From NCBI RefSeq assembly GCF_002564005.1, contig NZ_PDJG01000001.1, forward strand, positions 1,860,001 through 1,924,000: a stretch of DNA of 64,000 bases, written 5' to 3'. The notes beneath the pieces are model-generated. The model was not told the origin of the DNA. It saw nothing but the letters and a program-made list of their open reading frames with translations, and did not search any database. Of the stretch, positions 16,751-26,000 are shown piece by piece. The position numbers and the translations under genes are program-made. How positions within the stretch are numbered: position 1 is the stretch's first letter; each line of letters opens with the position of its first letter. Source of the stretch: Sanguibacter antarcticus (GTDB lineage Bacteria > Actinomycetota > Actinomycetes > Actinomycetales > Cellulomonadaceae).

Positions 16751-17395
16751 TCACCACAAGGTCGCGCCCTCCGGCTCCGGCGCGCGCGAAGCCGTTCCCC
16801 GCTGACGTTCGACCCTGCACGGGCGCGGGTCTGGCCCACCCGAACGCCCCAGCTCGATCTCGTACGCCGCAAAGACGTCCTGGACGCTGTCCATCCCGAG
16901 GTCCTCCCCCACCCGCAAGAGCACCTGGGCTGCCGCCATCGCATCGGCGACCGCCTCGTGGTGGTTGTCGAGGACCGCCCCCGCTGCCTCGACGACAGCG
17001 TCCAACGTGTACGACGGCAGGTCGTAGTGCTGCCGCGAGAGCACGAGCGTGCAGCCGAACGTCATCTGCGGTGAACGCAGCCCCGCGGTCCAGGTCGCGG
17101 ACTGGATCACCCCGATGTCGAACCGCGCGTTGTGCGCGACGACCGGAAGCCCGACGAGCCGCCGCGCGACCTCTGGCCACACCTCCTCGAAGGACGATGC
17201 CGACGCCACGTCCTCCTCGCGCAACCCGTGGACAGCCGTGTTCGCCTCGTCGAAGTGCACGTGCGCGCCGGGCGGGCGCATGAGGCTCCCCCACGCCTCG
17301 ACGACGACACCTGAACGCACGGTCACCACGCCGACGGCGCACGGCGAGCCGCGAAAAGCGCTCGCCGTCTCCCAGTCGATCGCTACAAAGTCCAT
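16751..17395 (-). CDS. DEDDh 3'-5' exonuclease (DNA polymerase III epsilon-like)
   Basis: A 214-residue exonuclease. ATG 17395 follows GGAGAGGG and gives the usual N-terminus MDFVAIDWETA with Asp7 and Glu9 of motif I. Motif II lies in VAHNARFDIGVIQS and motif III in DNHHEAVADAMAA (His and Asp). The protein ends shortly after the nuclease fold and has a basic tail. It is a free-standing epsilon-like nuclease, probably for repair or nucleic-acid turnover; there is no polymerase or BRCT domain. Confidence 0.9.
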   Translation of the reverse strand: MDFVAIDWETASAFRGSPCAVGVVTVRSGVVVEAWGSLMRPPGAHVHFDEANTAVHGLREEDVASASSFEEVWPEVARRLVGLPVVAHNARFDIGVIQSATWTAGLRSPQMTFGCTLVLSRQHYDLPSYTLDAVVEAAGAVLDNHHEAVADAMAAAQVLLRVGEDLGMDSVQDVFAAYEIELGRSGGPDPRPCRVERQRGTASRAPEPEGATLW

Positions 17396-17605
17396 ACGGT
17401 CGCACCCTCTCCATCGTCCGAATCCATACAAATACACCTACCGTCCATCATCCGAAGGCATGCGACGCACGGCAGGGACCTTCGTCCCGAGGACCCGAGG
17501 TCCAGACGCCTAGACCCGCATCGGGCGCTCCGGGATGCTCTCGAGGAGGCCATCGGGTTCCCGTGTCAGACCGACCCATCCACCCGCGACGACAGTGAGG
17601 ACACC

Positions 17606-18286
17606 ATGACCACCACCATCGAGGTGATGTGGCGGCCTGGCTGCCCCTTCTGCAGCTCCTTGCGCCGCGGGCTGAGCCGCGCCGGCGTGGCGACGACCGA
17701 GCACAACATCTGGTCGTCGGCCGACGCCGCGGCCCGGGTGCGAGCAGCCAACGGCGGCGACGAGACGGTCCCCACGGTCTTCGTCGGAGACCGCGCGCTC
17801 GTGAACCCGTCCGTGAGCCAGGTGCTCGACGCGGTCAGGTCCGTCGACCCGGATTACATGCCGGTCCCGACGCCGACGGCAGGACGCGCGGGAACCGTCG
17901 TCGCGACGAACGGGCTCGCCACGGGACTCGTCTGGACGCTCGTGGTCGCAGCCGTGTGGTCCGTCCTCGTCGCGTGGCGCCCCACGACGACCTGGCACCT
18001 CGTGCCGCTCATGCTCGCGGCGGCCTGGCCCTGGGCCGTCGGACAGGCTGCGTCGGCTCGCGACCCGTCCGACCGCGCCTCGTCGGCTCGACGACACATC
18101 GTGCTCGCCGGCACCGGCGGCCTCGTGTCCGCCGCCGCCCTCTCTTGGCTCCTGTCCGCGGTCGGACGACTCGAGGGCCCCATCTGGGCAGGAGCTGGTT
18201 CGCCGCTGACCGAAGCCCTCGTGCTCGCAGCCGTCGGCGCCGCGGTCGCCACCGTCGTGGGCCTGGCACGCACCGTTCGCGACTGA
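17606..18286 (+). CDS. Glutaredoxin-like domain fused to a four-helix membrane domain
   Basis: A 226-residue protein starting at ATG 17606 after GAGG. Residues 1-80 form a glutaredoxin/mycoredoxin fold with CPFC (Cys13, Cys16), TVPTVFVGD and NPS. A short linker leads to four hydrophobic segments at about 103-125, 131-150, 161-186 and 203-222. The redox domain should face the cytoplasm. Membrane-tethered glutaredoxins of this build occur in actinobacteria but have no assigned substrate. A flavodoxin-like reductase gene follows after 53 bp and may be co-transcribed. Confidence 0.85.
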   Translation: MTTTIEVMWRPGCPFCSSLRRGLSRAGVATTEHNIWSSADAAARVRAANGGDETVPTVFVGDRALVNPSVSQVLDAVRSVDPDYMPVPTPTAGRAGTVVATNGLATGLVWTLVVAAVWSVLVAWRPTTTWHLVPLMLAAAWPWAVGQAASARDPSDRASSARRHIVLAGTGGLVSAAALSWLLSAVGRLEGPIWAGAGSPLTEALVLAAVGAAVATVVGLARTVRD

Positions 18287-18339
18287 TATTTCACGCACCA
18301 CGATCCGTGGCATCCATCGACCAGACCAGGAGAACCACC

Positions 18340-19092
18340 ATGCTTCCCGACACAGTCCAGGCGTTCATCGACGCCGAGGTGGCCGCGAACCCGACCGACT
18401 TCAGCGACCTTCGCGTCGTCATCATGAACGGCACCTTGAAGCGCTCCCCGGCGCCGAGCCACACCGACGGCCTCATCGACGTCTCCACCCGGGTCTTGCG
18501 CGGCGTCGGAGCACAGGTCGACACGATCCGGGTCGTCGACCACACGATCCCGCCCGGAGTCTTCCCCGACATGCGCGCGCACGGTTGGGACGTCGACGAC
18601 TTCCCCGACCTCTATCGCACGCTCATCGAGCCGGCAGACATCGTCGTGCTCGCCACGCCGATCTGGCTCGGCGACCAGTCGTCGATGACCCGGCTCATGA
18701 TCGAGCGGCTCTACGGCTGGTCGGGAGACCTCAACGAGGCAGGCCAGTGGTCCTACTACGGCAAGGTCGGCGGCGTCCTGGTCACCGGCAACGAGGACGG
18801 GGGCAAGCACTGTTCCGCCCAGATGCTGTACGCCCTCTCCCACATCGGGTTCACCATCCCGCCTCAGGCTGACGCCTACTGGGTCGGCGAGGCCGGTCCA
18901 GGCCCGTCATACCTCGACGACGACCGTGGCGCGCAGAATCACTGGACCACCCGCAACACCGTCTTCGCGGCATGGAACATGCTCCACACCGCCCGGCGGC
19001 TCAAGGACCACGGCGGCATCCCCGCCTACGGCAACGTCACCACCAAGTGGGACCTCAGCAACCCCGACCACCCCAACCCGGAGTACCGCTGA
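18340..19092 (+). CDS. Flavodoxin-like NAD(P)H-dependent FMN reductase
   Basis: A 250-residue flavoprotein. ATG 18340 follows CAGGAGAACCACC. The flavodoxin-like fold is seen in VVIMNGTLKRSPAPSHTDGL (phosphate loop), DIVVLATPIWLGDQSS and GKVGGVLVTGNEDGGKHC. It probably reduces quinones, azo compounds or FMN using NAD(P)H. It follows the membrane glutaredoxin gene and ends in a strong hairpin. Confidence 0.88.
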   Translation: MLPDTVQAFIDAEVAANPTDFSDLRVVIMNGTLKRSPAPSHTDGLIDVSTRVLRGVGAQVDTIRVVDHTIPPGVFPDMRAHGWDVDDFPDLYRTLIEPADIVVLATPIWLGDQSSMTRLMIERLYGWSGDLNEAGQWSYYGKVGGVLVTGNEDGGKHCSAQMLYALSHIGFTIPPQADAYWVGEAGPGPSYLDDDRGAQNHWTTRNTVFAAWNMLHTARRLKDHGGIPAYGNVTTKWDLSNPDHPNPEYR

Positions 19093-19117
19093 GTCCAGGC
19101 GGGTCATCGGTCGACGA

Positions 19118-19155
19118 CAGAGGCCCCCTCGATCCGAAGATCGAGGGGGCCTCTG
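19118..19155. terminator. Bidirectional terminator between reductase and tRNA genes
   Basis: A perfect 17-bp stem (CAGAGGCCCCCTCGATC and complement) with a CGAA tetraloop. It follows the flavodoxin-like reductase on the plus strand and the first initiator tRNA on the minus strand. Confidence 0.9.
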
Positions 19156-19190
19156 GACTGCGTACTTCATATGTAGCTGTACTTCACAAG

Positions 19191-19264
19191 TAGCGGGGAC
19201 AGGATTTGAACCTGCGACCTCTGGGTTATGAGCCCAGCGAGCTACCGAGCTGCTCCACCCCGCG
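19191..19264 (-). tRNA. Initiator tRNA-fMet (CAT), copy 1
   Basis: A 74-base cloverleaf with anticodon CAT at 19228-19230. The anticodon stem has the three consecutive G-C pairs of initiators (GGGCTCATAACCC). The first acceptor position is mismatched (C1 opposite U72), another initiator mark. The T-arm reads GGTTCAAATCC. CCA is not encoded. It is identical to the copy at 21703-21776. Confidence 0.97.
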
Positions 19265-19354
19265 TCGGTAAACACCACCCTACGCCATCCAGGCTACCCC
19301 TCGAGACCACGGCGCCCTGACCTCGAGCCCGGCAAGACCACAGACCCAATTTGC

Positions 19355-19371
19355 TACCGATAGGTTCCATA
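19355..19371. promoter_or_regulatory. TetR operator candidate before the regulator gene
   Basis: TACCGATAGGTTCCATA matches 13 of 17 positions of TACCGAACGGTACCGTA at 21519-21535. It lies 28 bp before the TetR gene start. Shared, rare sequence at both ends of the module suggests binding by the module's own TetR protein. Confidence 0.6.
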
Positions 19372-19398
19372 GCGACCAGACAGCTCTACACTGGCGTC

Positions 19399-20007
19399 GT
19401 GGGCTCACATCCGAACGCAACCATCGGCCGGCCGCGACTGTTCGACGAACAGACCGTGCTCGACAAGCTGACCATGCTCTTCTGGCGCCAGGGCTATACC
19501 CAGACGTCGATGACCGACATCGTCAACGCCAGCGGCGTCCACAAACCCAGCCTCTACCGCACGTTCGGGACCAAAGAAGAGCTGTTCGCCACGATCCTCC
19601 GCCGATACCTCGACGACCGGATGGCAGTCTTCGCCCAGCTCGTCGAGACAGCCGGGCCAGGGATCGAGGGGGTGCACACGTTCCTCGACCTGTTCGAGAC
19701 CGACGCCGTCTCCGGAGGCAGCAAAGACGGCTGCCTCATGGTCATGGCGAGCAACGAGCTCCGCGGCACGACCCCGGGCTACGACGACTTCGCGGTCGCC
19801 CACCGGCGCGCGCTGCACGCCGTGATCAGGGTCCTCGTCGCACGGGCGGCGCCCGACGCTGCCCCGACCTCTGACGAGGCCGAGCAGCGGACCGACCTCC
19901 TGAGCGCCTACATGCTCGGCCTTCAGGTCATCGTCCGTTCGGGCGCCGCAGCCGACGAGATCCACCGCTACTTCCAGGCCATGCACGCTACCGTCGACAC
20001 CTGGTAG
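19399..20007 (+). CDS. TetR/AcrR family regulator
   Basis: A 202-residue regulator starting at GTG 19399. The HTH is QTSMTDIVNASGVHKPSLYR, followed by FGTKEELFATILRRYLDDR. The ligand domain contains GCLMVMASNELRG, as in the YxaF/LmrA-like branch that responds to flavonoids, drugs or quinones. It converges on an AhpD-like gene 22 bp away. The shared operator before its own gene and before the SDR gene indicates autoregulation and control of the SDR/AhpD unit. Confidence 0.9.
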   Translation: MGSHPNATIGRPRLFDEQTVLDKLTMLFWRQGYTQTSMTDIVNASGVHKPSLYRTFGTKEELFATILRRYLDDRMAVFAQLVETAGPGIEGVHTFLDLFETDAVSGGSKDGCLMVMASNELRGTTPGYDDFAVAHRRALHAVIRVLVARAAPDAAPTSDEAEQRTDLLSAYMLGLQVIVRSGAAADEIHRYFQAMHATVDTW

Positions 20008-20029
20008 CGACCGGACCTGCGGGTAGGCC

Positions 20030-20593
20030 TCAGACCGTGGCGGTCGTGCCGTTCCACTCGAACTTCTGGAAGGCCGCGTCCACCGGCGTGTGCGCGAGGT
20101 GGTTCGTGTAGTTCGACATCACCTTCTGCGAGACGACGAGGACGACCTCGAGCACCTGACGCTTGGTGAAGCCTGCATCGAGGAACGTCTGCACCGCCGC
20201 CTCGTCGACGTCACCCCGCGCACGGACCATGGCCAGCGTGAAGGTCCGCAGAGCCTCGAGGTGGGCGGTGGGCAGGGGCGTGCCGTCGCGGAGCGCGTCC
20301 GTGATGGCGTCGTCGACCTTCATGGCCTTGGCGATCCCGGTGTGCGCAGGGACGCAGTAGTGGCACTCGTGCTCGACGTTGACCGTCTGCCAGGCCACGG
20401 TGATCTCGTCCTTGTCGAAGCTCGAGCTCAGGACCAGCTCGTGCGCCGTCAGGTAGCTCTCCAGCAGGCCCGGCGCCTCGGCCATCACCGCGTGAAGTCC
20501 AGGGATCCTGCCGTTGCGCTTCTTCGACTGCGCGAGCAGCGGCTTGCTGTCCTCGGGGGCGGTGTTCTCGTCGTGCAGCTGGAAGTCGATCAT
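20030..20593 (-). CDS. AhpD-like carboxymuconolactone decarboxylase-family protein
   Basis: A 187-residue all-helical protein with the AhpD peroxidase motif Glu-x-Cys77-x-x-Cys80-x-x-x-His84 (HECHYCVPAH). By family it reduces peroxides or acts as a thiol-dependent isomerase or decarboxylase. It is the second gene after the SDR, 63 bp downstream on the same strand. Confidence 0.88.
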   Translation of the reverse strand: MIDFQLHDENTAPEDSKPLLAQSKKRNGRIPGLHAVMAEAPGLLESYLTAHELVLSSSFDKDEITVAWQTVNVEHECHYCVPAHTGIAKAMKVDDAITDALRDGTPLPTAHLEALRTFTLAMVRARGDVDEAAVQTFLDAGFTKRQVLEVVLVVSQKVMSNYTNHLAHTPVDAAFQKFEWNGTTATV

Positions 20594-20656
20594 CGATAGC
20601 TCCGTTCAGTCGTGGCCCGCTGGTGCGGACCCTCGGTGGGGATGGTGCGAGGGCGT

Positions 20657-21457
20657 TCAGATGCTGCGGTGGTCCCGGACTCCGGCCTCGAAGTCGTCCA
20701 GACTCGGCACGATGGCCGCATCGACAGCCAAGGGGTCGTTGGCGTTGAGCTGCTGCATGTCACGCTCGCTCTGCGGCGTGACGTTGATCTCGTGCGCCCC
20801 CTCGGCGAGCGCTGCCATCACGTCAGCGACGACGTCAGCCACCGAGCTGGTCTCCCAGCCCGCGTTGTTGGACGTCATCATCGCGGTGTCGGTTGCGCCG
20901 GGGTAGACCGTGGCAACATGCACTCCTGTGCCGTGCAGCTCGCGTCGCAGCGACTCCCCGAACGCAGCCAGGCCCGTCTTGGTCGCCGCGTAGACCGCGT
21001 AGAACGGCATGGCGACGAGCGCGATGGAGCTCGAGATGTTGAGCACCACGCTGCCAGCATCGGCCCCGCTGGCTCGCAGGTGCGGCAGGAGCGCCTGGGT
21101 GAGCAGCACCGGTGCGGTGAGGTTGAGGTCGATCATCGACCGGACGTCGTCGTCGCTCGACAGCTCGAGCCGACCGGCCCGGACGTTGCCGGCGTTGTTG
21201 ACCAGCAGGTCGACGACGTCCCAGGACTCGACAGCCCGCACGACGGCGTCGACGGCACCCGGCGCGCTGAGGTCCTGCGCGAGGACCTCAGCGGTGCCCC
21301 CTGCCGACTCGACGAGCTGTGCGGTCTCCTTGAGCGTCTTCTCGGTGCGCCCGACGAGCAGAAGATGCCCGCCCTGGGCGGCGAACGCGACAGCAAGCGC
21401 TTGGCCGATCCCCTGACCTGCACCGGTAACGATTCCGTGGCGGTTGGCGAGATTCAT
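20657..21457 (-). CDS. Short-chain dehydrogenase/reductase
   Basis: A 266-residue classical SDR. ATG 21457 follows AGAAGGA. It has TGAGQGIGQA (11-20) for NAD(P), NNAG (87-90), Ser143 and the YxxxK pair Tyr156/Lys160. The C-terminus (NVTPQSERDMQQLN) is of the type seen in 3-oxoacyl-ACP reductase-like enzymes. Substrate unknown. Together with AhpD and TetR it forms a compact inducible oxidoreductase module. Confidence 0.9.
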   Translation of the reverse strand: MNLANRHGIVTGAGQGIGQALAVAFAAQGGHLLLVGRTEKTLKETAQLVESAGGTAEVLAQDLSAPGAVDAVVRAVESWDVVDLLVNNAGNVRAGRLELSSDDDVRSMIDLNLTAPVLLTQALLPHLRASGADAGSVVLNISSSIALVAMPFYAVYAATKTGLAAFGESLRRELHGTGVHVATVYPGATDTAMMTSNNAGWETSSVADVVADVMAALAEGAHEINVTPQSERDMQQLNANDPLAVDAAIVPSLDDFEAGVRDHRSI

Positions 21458-21518
21458 GACGTCCTTCTCTCTGTCCGAGGTCGGGGCGCAGACGCGCCCC
21501 GAGGTCCACAACGTTCCG

Positions 21519-21535
21519 TACCGAACGGTACCGTA
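21519..21535. promoter_or_regulatory. TetR operator candidate before the SDR gene
   Basis: TACCGAACGGTACCGTA contains the dyad GTACCG-AA-CGGTAC. It is 62 bp upstream of the SDR start and matches the site before the TetR gene. Confidence 0.62.
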
Positions 21536-21663
21536 TTCGCTCGCACATCTCACCTGGAGAGAAAAGGGACATGGAGAGCCGTCGACCGGCAGGGAAGAGC
21601 GTTCGGACCGACCTTCCGAAGCCCCAGGGATCTAGCGGGCGGAGCGATCGGGCCGCAAAAGAC

Positions 21664-21697
21664 TTCAGGCCCGGAATCCGTGGATTCCGGGCCTGAA
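21664..21697 (-). terminator. Terminator of the second initiator tRNA
   Basis: TTCAGGCCCGGAATCC and its complement form a stem of up to 16 bp with a very short loop, six bases beyond the 3' end of the tRNA on the minus strand. Confidence 0.85.
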
Positions 21698-21702
21698 CTG
21701 TG

Positions 21703-21776
21703 TAGCGGGGACAGGATTTGAACCTGCGACCTCTGGGTTATGAGCCCAGCGAGCTACCGAGCTGCTCCACCCCGCG
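21703..21776 (-). tRNA. Initiator tRNA-fMet (CAT), copy 2
   Basis: Identical in all 74 bases to the copy at 19191-19264, with anticodon CAT at 21740-21742 and the same C1-U72 mismatch. Six flanking bases upstream of its 5' end are also the same. The two copies stand in direct orientation 2.4 kb apart with the TetR/AhpD/SDR module between them. Confidence 0.97.
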
Positions 21777-21840
21777 TCGGTATCTCCACCCTACGACACA
21801 TCGACAGGGGAGCCAAACCGAGAGCGGTGTGACCCTGGAC

Positions 21841-22857
21841 TCAGCGGCCCGTCACGACCTCGACGCCGCAGGCGAACGTCCGCTCTGCGCCGGCCGCCAG
21901 GCGCACGTCAGCGTCACGCTCCGGGCGATTGAACGCATCCGTCATCGTCTCCAACGGCTCGATCGCCACGGACTCACGCGGACGCGGCACCGTGTCGCCC
22001 GTGAAGACGACGACCGTCCCCCGCGTCTGCCAGACCGCGATGCCGTCGCCAGAGCCCGGCTCGCTGAGGAGAGTGCGCACGCGTCCGTCCGCGTCAGCGA
22101 CCAGGTCGGCCCACGCATTGTCGTGCACGACTCCCTCAAGACGGTCATCGTGCACCCCGTCGGGCAGCGGCCGGTACGCGGCGTTGCCCGGGACCGGGAC
22201 GAGCGTCTCGTCAGTGACGATCGCGGTCCGCGCCGGGACGTGCAACGAGAGCCCGTCGATGGACGCGTGACCGGGCAACCGGAAGTACGGGTGCCACCCG
22301 GCAGAGACCGGAGCGTCCACGTCGCCGACGTTGCGGAACGACAGGACGAGATCGAGGCCCGTAGCGGTCAGCGAGAAACGGGCCGTCGCGTCGAGCGAGA
22401 AGGGATAGCCGGTGATGTCCCCCGAACGGAGCGAGTACGCGAGCGTGACGCTCACCCCGTGCGGGTCGCTCACGTCCTCCTCGACGAGCGTCCACTGCGC
22501 CACACGAGCGGCCCCGTGGATGACCTCTTTGTCCGCGGGATACTGCAGCCCCATCTCCCGAGTCACACCGTCGAAGGTGTACCGGTCGTCACGCAGACGG
22601 TTGGCGAACGGGAAGAGGATCGCAGCACGTCCACCCCGCTGCTGGACCACGTCCTCCTCGTCGAGGTACCCGTCCATGAGTTCGGCCAGCCCGCCGTGCC
22701 ACGGTGCACGCCAGGAGAGCACCGTCGCGCCCAGGAGGAGGATCTCGGCGCGTGCGCCGCTCGCACCGTGCACGAGGACCTTCGTCGGCAGAGCTCCGAG
22801 CACCCCGTCGGTGATCGAGCTCAGCTGGTCGGGCACAGTGTCATTCGTCGTCGTCAT
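21841..22857 (-). CDS. Aldose 1-epimerase-like protein (galactose mutarotase family)
   Basis: A 338-residue beta-sandwich enzyme. ATG 22857 is chosen; ATG 22866 is three codons upstream. It has FPFANRLRDDRY, a His in VIHGAAR, the catalytic His in SAGWHPYFRLPG and a catalytic-type Glu near VAIEPLETMTDAFN. It should interconvert sugar anomers in the cytoplasm. No sugar pathway genes are adjacent, so the sugar is unknown. It stands alone. Confidence 0.87.
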   Translation of the reverse strand: MTTTNDTVPDQLSSITDGVLGALPTKVLVHGASGARAEILLLGATVLSWRAPWHGGLAELMDGYLDEEDVVQQRGGRAAILFPFANRLRDDRYTFDGVTREMGLQYPADKEVIHGAARVAQWTLVEEDVSDPHGVSVTLAYSLRSGDITGYPFSLDATARFSLTATGLDLVLSFRNVGDVDAPVSAGWHPYFRLPGHASIDGLSLHVPARTAIVTDETLVPVPGNAAYRPLPDGVHDDRLEGVVHDNAWADLVADADGRVRTLLSEPGSGDGIAVWQTRGTVVVFTGDTVPRPRESVAIEPLETMTDAFNRPERDADVRLAAGAERTFACGVEVVTGR

Positions 22858-22938
22858 GGGCCCCATCGTCCTCGGTCACGATCCTGCGAAGCAAACGACC
22901 GTCCGTGCGCTCCCCCGCAGGTCACGGTCGCTGTGCAC

Positions 22939-22984
22939 GAACGACGGCGGTGGAGCACCGTGAGGTGCTCCACCGCCGTCGTTC
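22939..22984 (-). terminator. Terminator of the UPF0182 gene
   Basis: A perfect 21-bp stem with a GTGA loop lies 45 bp past the UPF0182 stop. It also sits between that gene and the aldose epimerase gene, insulating the latter from read-through. Confidence 0.92.
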
Positions 22985-23028
22985 AGGCTGCTCGCTCGCT
23001 CTCGGGCGGACGAGCGCGCCCCGAGGTG

Positions 23029-26000
23029 CTACTCGAGCTCGGCCTCGGCAGCGACCGCCGCGTCGACGGCGCTCTGGAGACGCTCCTGAGCCTCGCCGTA
23101 CGCAGCGAAGTCACCCGTGGAGAGTGCTTCCTGGCTGTCGACGAGCGCCTCGCCCGCGTCCGCGAGCGCAGCGTCGAGCCGGGTCCGGGCATCGGCGCTG
23201 TCGCCCGACGGGGCGGTCGTCGCGTCGTCGGTCGGATCGTCGGTCGGATCGGCCGACGGATCGGCCGACGGATCGTCGGTCGGGGTGTCGGTAGGCGTCT
23301 CGTCGACCGGCACGTCCCCCTCGTCCGCTTCGCTGGCGTCTCCGGCTGTCGCACCCGAGTCGCCGTCGAACACCTGGTCCAGCGCACCGTCGAGGGTGTC
23401 GGCGAAGCCGACCTCGTCACCGAAGGCGACGAGCACCTTGCGCAGCAGCGGGAACTGGGTGCCGCTCGACGACTGCACGTAGACGGGCTGGACGTAGAGC
23501 AGCCCGCCACCCATGGGCAGCGTCAGCAGGTTGCCGTTGAGCACCGTCGAGTTTCCCTGGCGGAGCAGGTTGAGGTTCTGGGCGATGTCGTTGTCCGAGT
23601 CGAAGTTGTTCTGGACCTGACCTGGTCCAGGCACCGTCGATCCGCGGGGCAGCTCGAGGAGCCTGAGCTTGCCGTACCCCTCGGCGGGTTCTCCCGCAGT
23701 GTCGCCTGCCTCAGCATCGACGGCGAGATACCCGGTGAGGACGTTGCGGTCCCCGGTACCACCGGTGATGAAGGAGGACGACAGCGAGAACGACGGCTCC
23801 GTCTGACCCGGCATCTGCAGCGTCTGGTAGTACGGCGGCTGCAACGACTCGGTCTCGGTCTTGGCCGTCGGGTCCTCCGGGTTGCGCCAGAAGTCCTGGC
23901 CGGAGAAGAACTCGGAGGCAGAGTCGACGTGGTACTGGGTCAGCAGCGTGCGCTGGACCTTGAACATGTCCTCCGGGTACCGGATGTGGCTCATGAGGTC
24001 TCCGCTGATCTCGGAGATGGGCTCCACCGTCCCGGGGAAGACGCCCTGCCAGGCCTGGAGGACCGGGTCTTCCGGGTCCCACGCGTAGAGCGTCACGGAA
24101 CCGTCGTAGGCGTCGACCGTCGCCTTGACCGAGTTGCGGATGTAGTTGACCTCCTGCGGCTGCAGGGCAGCGATGCTCGCGGACGACGCCGTGAGCGAGT
24201 CCGTCGTGGCGTCCTCGAGCGACTCGGAGGCCGAGTACGGGTACTCGTTCGACGTCGTGTAGCCGTCGACGATCCACTTGACGCGGCCGTCGACCACGGC
24301 TGGGTACACCCGGCCGTCGAGCGTGAGGTACGGAGCGACCTTCTGGATGCGCTCGCGCGGGTCGCGGTCGTAGACGATCTGCGACTCAGAGGTGACCCGG
24401 CTGGAGAAGAGGATCTCCTCGGCCTGGAACTTCAGCGCGTAGAGCATCTTGTTCATGAACGAGCCGACGTCCGGTCCGATGTCTGTCGTCCCGGTCGGGA
24501 AGGTCGTGTCGACCTGGCCGCCTTCCTCGTCCGTGGGGTAGTCGAGCTCCCACGGATCGGTTCCCTCAGGGGCACCGAGGATCGAGTAGTCGGGTGACGT
24601 CGGGCTGAAGTAGATGCGCGGCTCGTAGCCGTCGTCCGACTGGTCGGTCAGGCCACCCACCGACGGGATGCCGCCCTCGTAGAACGCGGGGCGCCCGTCG
24701 GGGCCGATCTGGTTGCCGAAGGCCGCGACGACGCCGTACCCGTGGGTGTAGACCGTGTGGTCGTTGACCCAGTTGCGCTGATCGGTGCCGAGACCGCTGA
24801 GGTCGAGCTCTCGCACGGCGATGACCGTGTCGCGGCTCTCGCCGTCGATGACGTACTTGTCCACGGACAGCGTCTCGGTGAAGTTGTAGTAGCCACGGTT
24901 CTGCTGCAGCTGGCGGAACGACGGGCTGACGATCGTCGGGTCGAGCAGGCGGATCGAGGCCGTCGTCTGCGCGTCTTCGCGCAGCGCCCCTGCCTCGGCC
25001 GTCGTCTTCGCGTTGTACGACGAGGTCTCGATGTCGTCGAGCCCGAACGCGGTCCGCGTGGCGTCGATGTTGCGCTGGATGAAGTCCGCCTCGAGGCGCT
25101 GAGCGTTCGGGGCGACCTGGAAACGTTGGACGACCGCCGGGTAGACGCCGCCGACGACGATCGCTGCGACGACCATGAGGCCGACACCGATCGCTGGCAG
25201 TCGCCAGTTGCCACGGATCGCCGTGATGATGAAGAGGACCGCGACGAGCGCTGCGACGCCAGCGAGGATCGCCTTGGCCGGGATGACAGCGTTGACGTCC
25301 GCGAACGACGCGCCCGCGAACTTGTCGCCGCCCGTCTTGAGGATCGAGTAACGGTCGAGCCAGTAGTTGATGCCGACGAGGAGCATGAGGAACGCAGCGA
25401 TCGTCGCGAGCTGGATCCGCGCCGCGTGCGTCGTGCGCGCTCCGCCGCCTGGTCCGCCGACCTGCAGGCCACCGTAGAGGTAGAGGGTCGCGAGCGACGC
25501 GATCCCGGAGATGACGACGACCGACATCGCGAAGCTCACGAGGAAACGGATCGCCGGCAGCGCGAACACGTAGAACGAGAGGTCGATGCCCCACTGCGGG
25601 TCAGTGGTCCCGAACGGCACCGAGTTCATCCAGAGGAGGACTGCGGTCCACTGGGACGAGGCCGCCACACCGGCGAAGAGGCCGAGCAGCACCGGCGCAG
25701 CGATCATGACGAGCCGGCGCAGCGGCTCGACAGCCTCACGGTACTGGTCCAGGGTCGCCTGCTCAGGAGTCGAGGGCGCATAGATCGGCCGGTTGCGATG
25801 AGCGAGGTACAGGCTCACGAACACGGCCGACGCCATGAGGACGAAGCCCCCGGCGAAGAGCCCTGCGCGAGCCGCCCACTGCGTCCAGATGACGTCGGAG
25901 TAGCCCAGCTGCGTGAACCACAGCACCTCCGTCCAGAACTGCGCAAGGAGGAAGATGACGACGACGACGACGCCGAGGGCGCCGACGGTGATCGCCAGAG

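Noticed and set aside
19265-21702. Integrative element with attachment sites at the tRNA genes
   Set aside because: No integrase or excisionase lies between them, and the repeats are entire tRNA genes rather than 3'-end fragments; kept only as a possible recombination segment.
21718-24597. 959-codon plus-strand frame crossing a tRNA gene and two other genes
   Set aside because: It runs through the tRNA, the aldose epimerase and UPF0182 genes antisense; composition typical of GC-rich shadow frames.
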